A program made the position numbers and the translations under genes. A stretch of 64,000 bases of DNA, taken from contig NZ_CP054139.1 in assembly GCF_013283875.1 (NCBI RefSeq), forward strand, positions 2,852,001 through 2,916,000, given 5' to 3'. Under the pieces are notes generated by a model, which saw only the letters and a list, made by a program, of their open reading frames with translations, did no database searches and was not told the origin of the DNA. Source of the DNA: Mucilaginibacter mali. Its GTDB lineage: Bacteria > Bacteroidota > Bacteroidia > Sphingobacteriales > Sphingobacteriaceae. Positions 25,799-34,488 of the stretch are shown in pieces. The first letter of the stretch is position 1; each line of letters begins with the position of its first letter.

Positions 25799-26565
25799 TG
25801 AATAATTTACCTACGCCCAAACTTGGTGATGTAAGCGCGGTTACCATTACTACAACCAACCTGGAAAAGTCTTTAGCTTTTTACCAGCAACTTGGCTTTC
25901 ACGAATTATTCAGGTCTGATTTTCCGTTTCCGTTGATAAAGATCAGTGATGGCGCGATACAGATTATGCTGCGGCAGGATAAAAATCCTTACATAGCCCT
26001 CACCTACTATGTAAAAAATATGGATGAACTGATTGCCGGTTTAGAAGCCGATGGCCTTACCATTGCTACCAAACCCAACCCGAATGATATGGTGCAGCGT
26101 TGCCTCATCAAATCGCCGGATGGCGCTAACATTAGCCTGGTTACTTTTGTTGACGGCTTTACACAACCTACAGGGGCTACTTTATTAACCATGTCGCCGG
26201 CAGATTATTCAAAGCCCGAGAAATATCCCAACCAAATCTGCGGCATATTTGGCGAATTCGCCCATCCCGTTGCCGATTTTGATGTATCGCTGAGTTTTTG
26301 GCAAAAGTTAGGCTTCAAACTATTAACCAGCCATCAAATGCCCTACAAATGGGGTATCCTTACCGATGGCCTGAACATCATCGGCCTGCATCAAACTACA
26401 GATTTCAGCATCCCGACCATCACCTACTTCGCATCAGACAGTAAACAAAAAATAGACAAAATTAAAGTGGCAGGATTAACCAGCTATATCGAAAAAGGCC
26501 TCAACAACATCACGTTCACCAGTCCCGAAAAACAACAGATCAACCTTTTTAAACTGGGGATGTAG
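25798..26565 (+). CDS. VOC family protein, two glyoxalase-like domains
   Basis: 255 residues with two vicinal-oxygen-chelate domains (about 8-120 and 140-250). The first begins AVTITTTNLEKSLAFYQQLGF and the second GIFGEFAHPVADFDVSLSFWQKLGF. Metal-ligand residues are not clearly conserved. It could be a dioxygenase, a glyoxalase or an antibiotic-binding protein. Translationally coupled to the DUF4199 gene. Confidence 0.82.
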   Translation: MNNLPTPKLGDVSAVTITTTNLEKSLAFYQQLGFHELFRSDFPFPLIKISDGAIQIMLRQDKNPYIALTYYVKNMDELIAGLEADGLTIATKPNPNDMVQRCLIKSPDGANISLVTFVDGFTQPTGATLLTMSPADYSKPEKYPNQICGIFGEFAHPVADFDVSLSFWQKLGFKLLTSHQMPYKWGILTDGLNIIGLHQTTDFSIPTITYFASDSKQKIDKIKVAGLTSYIEKGLNNITFTSPEKQQINLFKLGM

Positions 26566-26575
26566 CGCTTCGCGT

Positions 26576-26632
26576 CATTAGTCATTGGACTAAGCAAAAA
26601 AATGCCGCAGTCATTTTGACCAATGACTAATG
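26576..26632. terminator. Inverted repeat between convergent genes
   Basis: 13-bp perfect arms CATTAGTCATTGG / CCAATGACTAATG around a 31-base loop; the right arm runs into the stop codon of the DUF502 gene. Probably ends transcription from one or both sides, though it lacks a long T run. The words belong to a repeat family (TAATGAC, CCAATGAC). Confidence 0.5.
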
Positions 26633-27226
26633 CATCCCGCTCACGCCACCCGAAATCACAAATTTCATGGCGTCGGCGGCTTTCATATCCAGGGGTTTTA
26701 CCTTTTCGGCCTCGATGATCACTACCTGGCCGGCAAACGAATAGGAATAGGGAAAATATACAGCCACCATGCCCGGCAGGTTAATACTCTTCAGATCTTT
26801 TTGGGTAAGGAATCCTACTTTTTTCAGACCGAACTCGTTCACATCAACCAATACCGGCTCGTTGAATTTCTTTTCATCGCCTACAAAGGCTTCGGTAAGA
26901 TCTTTAATAGAAAAATACAGGAACTTGAACAGCGGCAAGCGGTTAAGCCAGCGGTACCACCAGCGCTTGATCGGGTCGGTAATTACATTGGTTACCAGTA
27001 TGCCGGCAATAAGAATGACGATGACCACCGTTAAAATACCCGTGCCCGGAATATAAGTTGGCTTACCGGTTTTGGGGTTAACCCAAAGTATATCGCTTAG
27101 ATTAAGGGCGTTATCTACACTCGCTACTGCCCAGTAAACCAGCAGACAAGCAGCGCCCAAAGGCACTACAACCAGCAAGCCCTTAATAAAGTAACGTAAT
27201 AAAGCGCGCGCAATTCGTCTAAGCAT
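26627..27226 (-). CDS. DUF502 membrane protein
   Basis: 199 residues with two membrane helices (about 12-32 and 60-82) and the conserved GTGILTVVIVILIAGILVTN-type second helix, followed by a soluble part with PVLVDVNEFGLKKVGFLT. DUF502 proteins are found across bacteria and plants without a settled function. It lies 11 bases after murF-alr, suggesting co-transcription. Confidence 0.88.
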   Translation of the reverse strand: MLRRIARALLRYFIKGLLVVVPLGAACLLVYWAVASVDNALNLSDILWVNPKTGKPTYIPGTGILTVVIVILIAGILVTNVITDPIKRWWYRWLNRLPLFKFLYFSIKDLTEAFVGDEKKFNEPVLVDVNEFGLKKVGFLTQKDLKSINLPGMVAVYFPYSYSFAGQVVIIEAEKVKPLDMKAADAMKFVISGGVSGMH

Positions 27227-27237
27227 CGGATAGAAAT

Positions 27238-29697
27238 CTACTCGTAAAAGTACACTCTTTTTACCCTTTGTGAAATATTAGTTAAAATTTCATACGGGAT
27301 GGTGCTTATCTGTTTAGCCAGTTCTTCAATACGCTGATCTCCGTTAAATATGATCACTTCATCTCCTTCTTTCACATCCACCTCGCTTACATCTATCATG
27401 CACATATCCATAGCTATGTTGCCCACGGTTGGCACAAGCATACCTTTAACCAGCATTTTGCCCACGCCATTGCCAAAGGCCCGCAGGTAGCCATCGGCGT
27501 AACCGATACGCACTGTGGCAATGCGGCCATCTTTTTTAAGGCTGCCATTGCGGTTATAGCCCACGGTTTCGCCGGCTTTTATTTTCTTTACCTGTGAGAT
27601 ACTGGTTTTCAGCGTAGCTACGGATTCCAGTGCATTGGGGTCGGTAACTGCGCTATCTATACCGTACAAGCCTATGCCCAGGCGCACCATATCAAACTGG
27701 GCTACCTTCCAGCGGGTAATGGCCGATGTATTGGCAATGTGTTTGATCACTTTATAATCAAGTGTCTGCTCAATCTGCTTAAAGGCTTTTTCAAACCGCC
27801 TGATCTGCTTCATGGTGAACGTATCGTGCTCCTCGGCATCGCTGGCGGCCAGGTGCGAGAATACCGATCTCACCTTGATATAAGGGTTATCTTCCAGCAA
27901 GTCGCACAGCGGCTCTATTTCAAAACCCTCAAAGCCCAGGCGATGCATCCCGGTATCAATTTTAATATGGATAGGGTAATTAATGATGTCGTTTACCTGC
28001 AAATAGTTCACAAATTCGGCCAGCAGACCAAAGCTATAGATCTCGGGTTGCAGCTTAAACTCGGTCAGCTTATCAAATGCCGTGGCCTCGGGGTTTAGCA
28101 CCATAATGGGCAGCGTGATCCCGGCCTGGCGCAGGGCCACGCCTTCGTCAATATAGGCTACGGCCAAGTAATCAACCTTGTGGTATTGCAGCAGGTTGGC
28201 AATTTCGAAAGTGCCGCTACCGTACGAAAACGCCTTTACCATGGCCATCAGCTTCACGCCGGGCTGCAACTGCGATTTGTAGTAGTTCAAGTTATTCAGC
28301 AACGCGTTCAGGTTGATCTCCATCACCGTTTCGTGCGATTTTTGCACCAACGCCCGGCTGATCCGCTCGAACTCGAAGTTACGCGCGCCTTTCAACAGGA
28401 TGGTCTCGTCTTTAAAATTCAGGCGGTGAATATCAACCAGCATATCATAAGTATCCTTATAAAAATGCTTTTCGGTAACGTGGAACCAGTCTTTATAATG
28501 CTGTAGCGCCTCGCCTACGCCTATAAAGCGGTCTATCTTTTTATCGTTCAGCATGTTGGCTACCTGCCGGTATAAATTATCACGACTGAGACCTGATTGA
28601 TAGATATCCGACAGCACCAGCGTTTTTTTAGGATGCTGATTTTGCTGATCGAGGAAGTTAAGCGCTATCTCCAGCGATTGGATATCCGAATTGTACGAAT
28701 CATCAATCACCGAACAGTCGTTTATGCCATTCTTCAGTTCCAGCCGCATACTAACCGGTGCCAGGCGCTCCATCCGCTCATCTATCACCGCCGGACTATA
28801 GCCCAGCGCAAGCAGGGTTGCCCAGCAGGTAATTGCATTCTCTACCGATGCCTGGTCGAGGAAGGGCACCAGGCACTCTATCTCCTGCTTGTTATACATG
28901 GCCCGCATGTAATAATTACCCGAGATGGATGTTTCGCTAAACACATATAAACTGGCCGAATTGAACTTGCGGCTCCAGCAAAAATGATGCTGCTCCTGGT
29001 TTTGCTTTTTATGATCGAGCAGCAACTCATACTCCCCGATCAGCAATTTGCAATCCTTAAACAGCTTCAGTTTTTCGTTTACTTTTTCCCGGCGATCTTT
29101 AAAGCCCTCATCGTGCGCCGAACCCATGTGGGTCAGGATGCCAATTTCGGGCATTATCATCGGTTGCAGCTTATCCATTTCGTTAACGGTGGATATGCCT
29201 GCCTCAAAAATGCCCATATCGTTATCAGCGGTGATATTCCAAACCGAGAGGGCCACCCCTATCTGCGAGTTATAGCTTTTGGGCGAACGCACAATATTAT
29301 GTTCGGGCGATAACAGTTGGTACAACCACTCCTTCACCATAGTTTTGCCATTGCTTCCGGTAATTCCTATCACCTTTAAATCAAACTGTGCCCGGTGATG
29401 AGCTGCAATGGTTTGCAAGGCTGCAAGTACATCCGGCACAATTAAATAATTGGCATTGATCAATGGTTCGGCCGGGGCCGATCGGACTACAAAATTGCGT
29501 ACTCCGCCTTCGTAGGCTTCGGCAATAAATTCGTGGCCATCGCGGCGGTTACTCAGGGCAAAAAACAGGGCTTCCGGTGCATTGGCTATGCGGCGGCTAT
29601 CGGTTAGTAAAGTACTAACAGGGCCATCGTTAACAATAATTTCGTTCGCGTTGAGTATTTGCCCGATTAATGAGGTAGTGTATATGCCGTTAGCCAT
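27238..29697 (-). CDS. MurF-alanine racemase fusion
   Basis: 819 residues. Residues 1-440 are a MurF-type ligase with P-loop GITGSNGKTMVKEWL, which adds D-Ala-D-Ala to UDP-MurNAc-tripeptide; residues 455-819 are an alanine racemase with PLP lysine in MAMVKAFSYGSG and the substrate-binding VRLGIGLYG. One polypeptide therefore makes D-Ala and uses its dimer. This fusion is well known in Bacteroidota. Confidence 0.95.
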   Translation of the reverse strand: MANGIYTTSLIGQILNANEIIVNDGPVSTLLTDSRRIANAPEALFFALSNRRDGHEFIAEAYEGGVRNFVVRSAPAEPLINANYLIVPDVLAALQTIAAHHRAQFDLKVIGITGSNGKTMVKEWLYQLLSPEHNIVRSPKSYNSQIGVALSVWNITADNDMGIFEAGISTVNEMDKLQPMIMPEIGILTHMGSAHDEGFKDRREKVNEKLKLFKDCKLLIGEYELLLDHKKQNQEQHHFCWSRKFNSASLYVFSETSISGNYYMRAMYNKQEIECLVPFLDQASVENAITCWATLLALGYSPAVIDERMERLAPVSMRLELKNGINDCSVIDDSYNSDIQSLEIALNFLDQQNQHPKKTLVLSDIYQSGLSRDNLYRQVANMLNDKKIDRFIGVGEALQHYKDWFHVTEKHFYKDTYDMLVDIHRLNFKDETILLKGARNFEFERISRALVQKSHETVMEINLNALLNNLNYYKSQLQPGVKLMAMVKAFSYGSGTFEIANLLQYHKVDYLAVAYIDEGVALRQAGITLPIMVLNPEATAFDKLTEFKLQPEIYSFGLLAEFVNYLQVNDIINYPIHIKIDTGMHRLGFEGFEIEPLCDLLEDNPYIKVRSVFSHLAASDAEEHDTFTMKQIRRFEKAFKQIEQTLDYKVIKHIANTSAITRWKVAQFDMVRLGIGLYGIDSAVTDPNALESVATLKTSISQVKKIKAGETVGYNRNGSLKKDGRIATVRIGYADGYLRAFGNGVGKMLVKGMLVPTVGNIAMDMCMIDVSEVDVKEGDEVIIFNGDQRIEELAKQISTIPYEILTNISQRVKRVYFYE

Positions 29698-29756
29698 GTG
29701 CGCGAATTTGCTGATAATTTACGCTTAATAGAATAAAATTTAACAATTTTGGTTTG

Positions 29757-30239
29757 ATGGAACCTGCAAAAACGCGTAAAATAACCGATGAGACTGCCGC
29801 CCTGGCCAAAGCCGAAGCCTTTTGCGCCTACCAGGAACGCGCACAGCAGGAAGTGCGCGATAAATTGTACGAATGGGGCCTGTGGCCCGACGCTGTTGAG
29901 CATATCATTATCAAACTCATCGGCAGTAATTTTTTAAACGAAGAGCGCTTTGCTTACGCTTACACCAGCGGCAAATTTAACCAGAAAGGCTGGGGCAAAA
30001 ACAAGATAAAACAGGGCCTGAAGTTTAAAAAGGTTTCGGATGTGTTGATCAGGAAAGCGCTTAGCCGGATTGATGCCGATGATTATATCACATCGCTTGA
30101 AAAGCTATTACAAAAGAAAGCGGCACAGTTAAACGAGAAAGACGAGTATAAGCGCCATTACAAGCTAAAGCAGTATGCCATGAGCCGGGGTTACGAAAAC
30201 GACCTGATATGTGATGTTTTGAAAGACAGCGTTTTATAA
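29757..30239 (+). CDS. recX: Regulatory protein RecX
   Basis: 160 residues of three-helix repeats typical of RecX, with AFCAYQERAQQEVRDKL and FLNEERFAYAYTSGKFNQKGWG, the family's hallmark. It binds RecA filaments and limits recombination. The ATG at 29757 is preferred; an in-frame TTG directly before it would add one residue. Divergent from murF-alr. Confidence 0.92.
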   Translation: MEPAKTRKITDETAALAKAEAFCAYQERAQQEVRDKLYEWGLWPDAVEHIIIKLIGSNFLNEERFAYAYTSGKFNQKGWGKNKIKQGLKFKKVSDVLIRKALSRIDADDYITSLEKLLQKKAAQLNEKDEYKRHYKLKQYAMSRGYENDLICDVLKDSVL

Positions 30240-30267
30240 AAAACTTTACATTTTTTATAAAAATAAC

Positions 30268-30297
30268 TTGCAGAATAGTCATTTCTCCCTATATTTG
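30268..30297 (+). promoter_or_regulatory. Promoter of the tRNA-Gly/tRNA-Leu unit
   Basis: TTG at 30268-30270, 19 bases, then TATATTTG at 30290-30297: full match to the Bacteroidota consensus, about 60 bases before tRNA-Gly. Confidence 0.85.
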
Positions 30298-30356
30298 CAC
30301 TCCACAAACGCAAAAGCAATCAGCGAATGAGAAAGCAGCGCTTGTGATAGCAAAAT

Positions 30357-30429
<73 letters not shown>

Positions 30430-30431
30430 CT

Positions 30432-30466
30432 AAATCCCTTCCAAATAAAAGAAGGGATTTGTTTTT
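30432..30466 (+). terminator. Hairpin after tRNA-Gly
   Basis: Stem AAATCCCTTC / GAAGGGATTT, 9-base loop, then GTTTTT. It may end a share of the transcripts or be a processing hairpin between the two tRNAs. Confidence 0.7.
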
Positions 30467-30488
30467 GAAGGCTTAGACGCCTAACCAT

Positions 30489-30573
30489 GCTCAGATGGTG
30501 GAACTGGTAGACACGCAGGACTTAAAATCCTGTTCCCGTAAACGGAGTGCGGGTTCGATTCCCGCTCTGAGTA
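30489..30573 (+). tRNA. tRNA-Leu(TAA)
   Basis: 85 nt with the long variable arm of a class II tRNA. Acceptor GCTCAGA / TCTGAGT (last pair G-U), anticodon stem-loop CAGGA-CTTAAAA-TCCTG with anticodon TAA, T arm GGGTTCGATTCCC. CCA is not encoded. Confidence 0.95.
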
Positions 30574-30576
30574 CAA

Positions 30577-30611
30577 AAGGAAACAACACAGGGTCGTTGT
30601 TTCCTTTTTTT
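30577..30611 (+). terminator. Intrinsic terminator after tRNA-Leu
   Basis: Stem GGAAACAAC / GTTGTTTCC with an 8-base loop, followed by seven T. Confidence 0.9.
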
Positions 30612-30840
30612 ATGCCCGTAAATTTGTATTAATCAAGCAGTTATGCTAATCCCATTAACGGTTCGATTTTCCTTAAATATTCTTTGTACCGTTTTGAGAT
30701 TTAGTCTTAAAAGAAATTCTATGATATCCGCTTGACGTTTTTTGCTGGTTCGATATCCCCCCGGCAGCAGAAAGGCGCTCATTAGCAGCAAACCGTTAAG
30801 CCTGTGTAAAGAAATCAACGTCCTCATTAATACTTAAAAA

Positions 30841-31779
30841 TCACAAAATAGCAAGTCTCATTAAAATATCTACCTGCGGATCCCCCATCACCTGATACCT
30901 AATCTCGCTGGAACGTACAAAACCCTGTCTTTCATAAAAACAGATCGCTTGCTGGTTCTGATCCCATACTCGTAATATCAATTCGGTGGATGCCCGGTTT
31001 TTAGCAACGCCCAGCGCATGTGCGATCAAAGCCTTGCCAATACCCAATTTCTGGTAAGTACCCAGCACGTAAATGCTGTCGATCTCCGTTTTCATCTCGT
31101 CCAGACACAGCTTCAGATAACCGGCGGTTTGTCCATTGTAACTGGCCAGGTAAAATATAACGGCAGGGTTGCTTAGTTCAGCTAAAAGGCGCGCCCTGTT
31201 AAACAATTCCCGGGTAAAATTTTGGTAAGCTTCGGCATCGCCGAAGGCCTCAAAAAATGTTTCGTAATAGCTACGTTGGCAAATGCTGATCAACTCATCA
31301 AGTCCACTTATGCCAATCCGGTTAATTTCAAGCGGTTGGCGTTCAAGGTATAGCAGTGGAAAAGGCTCGCCATTACTATCGGTTTCAGAATAGCCGGTAA
31401 TGCTGAAACCAAAATGCTGATAGAAACCAAGTGCCTGCTGATTTTGTTCGTTGACCTCCACTTTGGTCACCTTATAGTGATCGATCGCATGGCGCATCAG
31501 CGCGCCGCCCACACCTATGCCAATAACCGAGGGGTGCAGGAACAGCATATCGAGGCTATTGCCGGATACACCCGCAAAGCCAGTAATATCGCCGGCATTA
31601 TTTCTTATACAGAAAATACCAGGTTGCTCAAAATACTTATGTTCTTCGATCAGGCTTTTAAGCAACTGTATCTTTTCTTCCTTAACGAAATGATGAGTTG
31701 CCCGCACGGAAGCTTCCCAAACTTCCATTAAGCGTTGATGCTCTCCCGGAAGTAATTGACTGATCGCGTGATGCATCAT
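30841..31779 (-). CDS. Double GNAT acetyltransferase
   Basis: 312 residues with two GNAT domains in tandem (about 5-145 and 155-305). Acetyl-CoA loops are GIGVGGALMRHA in the first and KLGIGKALIAHAL in the second. Substrate unknown. It overlaps the molybdopterin oxidoreductase gene by 4 bases (ATGA type), so it is the last gene of the redox operon read from 35.3 kb. Confidence 0.85.
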   Translation of the reverse strand: MMHHAISQLLPGEHQRLMEVWEASVRATHHFVKEEKIQLLKSLIEEHKYFEQPGIFCIRNNAGDITGFAGVSGNSLDMLFLHPSVIGIGVGGALMRHAIDHYKVTKVEVNEQNQQALGFYQHFGFSITGYSETDSNGEPFPLLYLERQPLEINRIGISGLDELISICQRSYYETFFEAFGDAEAYQNFTRELFNRARLLAELSNPAVIFYLASYNGQTAGYLKLCLDEMKTEIDSIYVLGTYQKLGIGKALIAHALGVAKNRASTELILRVWDQNQQAICFYERQGFVRSSEIRYQVMGDPQVDILMRLAIL

Positions 31780-32552
31780 AAGCCGGAATAATAATCATAA
31801 CCCTGTTCGGCCCAGTAATCCGGTGGGCGCTGGTTGCTAAAAGTCATGCTACCTATACGCTTCAGGTTCTTAATACCGTATTTTACAGGGATAATGAGCC
31901 GTAAGGGTTTACCATGCTGCGGCGGTAATGGTTTGCCATTCATTTCGTAAGCCAGCAACGTTTGCGGGTGCATGGCGCTGGGCATATCCAAACCCACGTA
32001 GTATTGCTTATCGGGCGTTGTAAGCCCCATATAGTCCAAACTGGTTTCTTCATCTAAACCAAAATGACGTACAAAATCACGCATGAGTAAGCCTCCCCAG
32101 TGCTGGATCTGGTCCCAGCCTTCCACGCATTTAAAATCGAACACCAGGTCGGTTTTTGGCAGGGCCTTAATCTGGTCGAGATCAACATACAGCTTTTGCC
32201 CGTTGTTTTTAATGACCTCCAGCTTCCATTGATCAAAATCGATAGTGCTGTCAGAACCGATATCTTCATTATGGCGCACAGTCTTTACAGCCATTTCCAC
32301 AGGATAGGTTTTTACCAGGTGATTTTCGTTAAAGGTCAGCCTCCGGAAAAATAGCTCGGTCTTGTTCAGTGCCCGGCGTAAAGGCGCCCGTGTACCCGCT
32401 GTTACGCCAGGCACTTCTTGGGGTGCATTATACAGCCATTTCCAGCCGCCATAAGCTGCTGCGCCCATCGCGCCAAACACACCGAAGGAAATGAAATTAC
32501 GACGTTTGATCCGCTGATCGATGGTCAGAGATACTTTAGCTTTCTTTTTCAT
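31776..32552 (-). CDS. Tat-exported molybdopterin oxidoreductase, MsrP/YedY-like
   Basis: 258 residues. Twin-Arg signal KRRNFISFGVFG (Arg17-18), then an Oxidored_molyb (sulfite-oxidase-type) domain. Cys142 in DFKCVEGWDQIQHWGG is the expected ligand to Mo. In MsrP/YedY this domain reduces methionine sulfoxide in periplasmic proteins; other members of the superfamily are sulfite oxidases. The dimerisation domain of true sulfite oxidases is absent, which favours the MsrP type. The upstream gene encodes a cytochrome b that could supply electrons. Confidence 0.82.
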   Translation of the reverse strand: MKKKAKVSLTIDQRIKRRNFISFGVFGAMGAAAYGGWKWLYNAPQEVPGVTAGTRAPLRRALNKTELFFRRLTFNENHLVKTYPVEMAVKTVRHNEDIGSDSTIDFDQWKLEVIKNNGQKLYVDLDQIKALPKTDLVFDFKCVEGWDQIQHWGGLLMRDFVRHFGLDEETSLDYMGLTTPDKQYYVGLDMPSAMHPQTLLAYEMNGKPLPPQHGKPLRLIIPVKYGIKNLKRIGSMTFSNQRPPDYWAEQGYDYYSGL

Positions 32553-33231
32553 CCGTTTCTATGTTGATTTTTGGTTCGTGTTGCCGGATCACCTCAAAAC
32601 CCGAGATCACCGAGCGGAAATTATTCCAACCGGCCAGGACCACCTGGATGACGTGTACCAGGAAGAAAAACACATAGCCCAGGGTCAGCACAAAATGCCA
32701 GATCCGCGCCAGGTGGTAGCCGCCCATCAGCCAGGTGAGCCAGTTGAACTGCACCGGCTTATAAATAGCCAGGCCGGTCAGTACGGAACCTGCGCCCATC
32801 AGTATGATGGCCGTATAGGCGATCCGCTGGGCGGCGTTGTACTTGCCTTGCGGTGGTGCGGTCTTTTTGATATGCAGGTCATGCAACAAAACCAGCCAGG
32901 CTTCCTTAAAAGAGTGTTTATTGGGTAACAAATGCCGCCATTCACCCGATATGGCCGTATATAACACATAAAAGATACCGTTCAGCGTAAAGAACCACAT
33001 GAACAGGAAATGAAAAGCCATGCCTTCAGACAGGCGCTGCGGGATATGCAAAGCATCATAAAACCACTGCGGAAAGAAGCGTACAAATGTATGCCCGAAG
33101 ATCGTTACGGTGTATACGTCGTTAGCCCAGTAAATAAGCAGGCCGCTCCAGATCATGATGCCCAGCAACGGAAAATTGATCCAGTGCGTCCAGCGCATCA
33201 CCAACGGATGTTTTTCTTTAATGGCTTTCAT
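32536..33231 (-). CDS. Cytochrome b membrane subunit
   Basis: 231 residues, four membrane helices, with heme-ligand candidates His16 (WTHWINF), a His in MAFHFLFMWFF, and paired His in GGYHLARIWHFVLTLGYVFF-type helix 4. Ni-hydrogenase/thiosulfate-reductase cytochrome b type rather than the MsrQ (YedZ ferric-reductase-like) type. It overlaps the oxidoreductase gene by 17 bases and is the likely electron donor from the quinone pool to the exported enzyme. Confidence 0.85.
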   Translation of the reverse strand: MKAIKEKHPLVMRWTHWINFPLLGIMIWSGLLIYWANDVYTVTIFGHTFVRFFPQWFYDALHIPQRLSEGMAFHFLFMWFFTLNGIFYVLYTAISGEWRHLLPNKHSFKEAWLVLLHDLHIKKTAPPQGKYNAAQRIAYTAIILMGAGSVLTGLAIYKPVQFNWLTWLMGGYHLARIWHFVLTLGYVFFFLVHVIQVVLAGWNNFRSVISGFEVIRQHEPKINIETDEKES

Positions 33232-33514
33232 CGCTCAGTTTTTCTTCGATCTTTTTCTGCATGGCGGCTTTGAAGTCAGGGTCGAGGCGCAGTTCGCCTG
33301 TTGGCTTGTTATTGAACAGGCGATGCATCATTTGACTGATCAATATGCTCTGCCGCTCATAAGTCCGGCAGATAGAACAGCCAGCCAGGTGAATCTTTAG
33401 TTCCAGCTTTTCGCGCAGGCTGAGGCTTACACTTTGCTTTTTCTCGATCAGCAGCGTGGCGCGGCGGCAGTTATAGGCGATGCTTTTCAGCGGATTGTTC
33501 GTTCCCTTTTTCAT
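33218..33514 (-). CDS. Zinc anti-sigma factor (ZAS type)
   Basis: 98 residues, soluble. The zinc-binding H-x3-C-x2-C signature is His42-LAG-Cys46-SI-Cys49, and Cys16 may be the fourth ligand, as in RsrA/ChrR-type anti-sigma factors. No membrane helix. The ATG at 33514 overlaps the sigma stop codon (ATGA). By family logic it holds the sigma factor inactive until oxidation or metal loss releases it. Confidence 0.78.
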   Translation of the reverse strand: MKKGTNNPLKSIAYNCRRATLLIEKKQSVSLSLREKLELKIHLAGCSICRTYERQSILISQMMHRLFNNKPTGELRLDPDFKAAMQKKIEEKLSDESH

Positions 33515-34080
33515 AGCCAATTCTTTTGTAAACACGACCGCAGATTTACCTTGGCGCGGTGAATGATCACCCAAAAGTTTGATGAAGTTAACTTTAAGGC
33601 CTCGCAGATCTGCTCGGTACCTTCCTCATCCAGGTGCTTCATGCGGAACACCGACAGCCACAGCGGCGGCAGGCGCTGCATACACTTTTGCAAAACGCCC
33701 ATAAACTCCTTATTATGTAAAGGATCTTGATCTTCCACGCCGAAAGGCAGCGGCCAGTGTTCTTTTTTCCAGTGGTGCAGCCCGGATTCAAAGAATTCGG
33801 TTTCTTCATTTACAGTTCCGGCAGTACGAGATTGCTTGCGGTAAACATCGATCACCTTGAACTTCAGTATCGCGGTAAGCCAGGTGCGCTCGCTGCTTTC
33901 GCCACGGAAATTACTTATTTTTTCCAGTGCTGCCAGAAAGGTTTCTTGTACCAGGTCCTGCGCCAGTTCTTCATCGTTCAGCCGGCTCAATGCATAACTG
34001 TATAGGTAGTCCGCATAGCGGCTCACCCACAGCTGTGGCTGCAATAATTCTTTGTCCTGTATGGTTACGGTTTCCGGCAT
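33511..34080 (-). CDS. ECF-type RNA polymerase sigma factor
   Basis: 189 residues. Region 2 is visible in NDEELAQDLVQETFLAALEKISNFRGESSERTWLTAILK-type text (about 35-80), and region 4 near 130-180 (WLSVFRMKHLDEEGTEQICEALKLTSSNFW). Lacks regions 1 and 3, as expected for ECF sigmas. Coupled to a zinc anti-sigma gene. It should direct expression of the surrounding redox genes, and probably of itself. Confidence 0.92.
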   Translation of the reverse strand: MPETVTIQDKELLQPQLWVSRYADYLYSYALSRLNDEELAQDLVQETFLAALEKISNFRGESSERTWLTAILKFKVIDVYRKQSRTAGTVNEETEFFESGLHHWKKEHWPLPFGVEDQDPLHNKEFMGVLQKCMQRLPPLWLSVFRMKHLDEEGTEQICEALKLTSSNFWVIIHRAKVNLRSCLQKNWL

Positions 34081-34104
34081 GCTTCTTTAACCTAATTTAC
34101 GTAT

Positions 34105-34488
34105 TTATTTCATATCCAGCTTTTGCGCCAGTTCAGTGGCGTCCACAAAACCTTCAATCCGCTTCACCTCTTTGCCGTTTTCATCGATCAGCAACAGTGT
34201 GGGATAACTTTCGATGTGATATTTCTCAGCAAATTGCATCCCATTACCTTTTTCTACATCGATAGCCGCGTTGATATAATGGTTGTTGAGATAGGCCGCC
34301 ACCCTTTTGTTTTTAAAGGTGGTTTTTCTTAGTTCCTTGCATGGCGCACACCAGCTGGCATAGGCATCCACAAACACAGGCCTATGCGCCTTCTTAGCTT
34401 TAGCCAGTGCAGTGCTGATATCGCTTTCGGTGAAACGGGCCTCAGCAAATGCGGTCAATAGTAACAATATGGTAGCTAACCGGATCAT
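34105..34488 (-). CDS. Exported thioredoxin-like protein
   Basis: 127 residues. Signal peptide at about 1-17 (MIRLATILLLLTAFAEA), then a thioredoxin fold with the active site WCAPC (Cys47, Cys50) and cis-Pro loop YPTLLLID. A periplasmic disulfide reductase or a reductant for the neighbouring peroxiredoxin. Its start overlaps the peroxiredoxin stop by 4 bases. Confidence 0.87.
   Translation of the reverse strand: MIRLATILLLLTAFAEARFTESDISTALAKAKKAHRPVFVDAYASWCAPCKELRKTTFKNKRVAAYLNNHYINAAIDVEKGNGMQFAEKYHIESYPTLLLIDENGKEVKRIEGFVDATELAQKLDMK

Noticed and set aside
30633-30827. Minus-strand 64-codon frame between tRNA-Leu and the double GNAT gene
   Set aside because: No recognisable domain, no promoter seen, and it lies downstream of the operon end; may be a decayed remnant.
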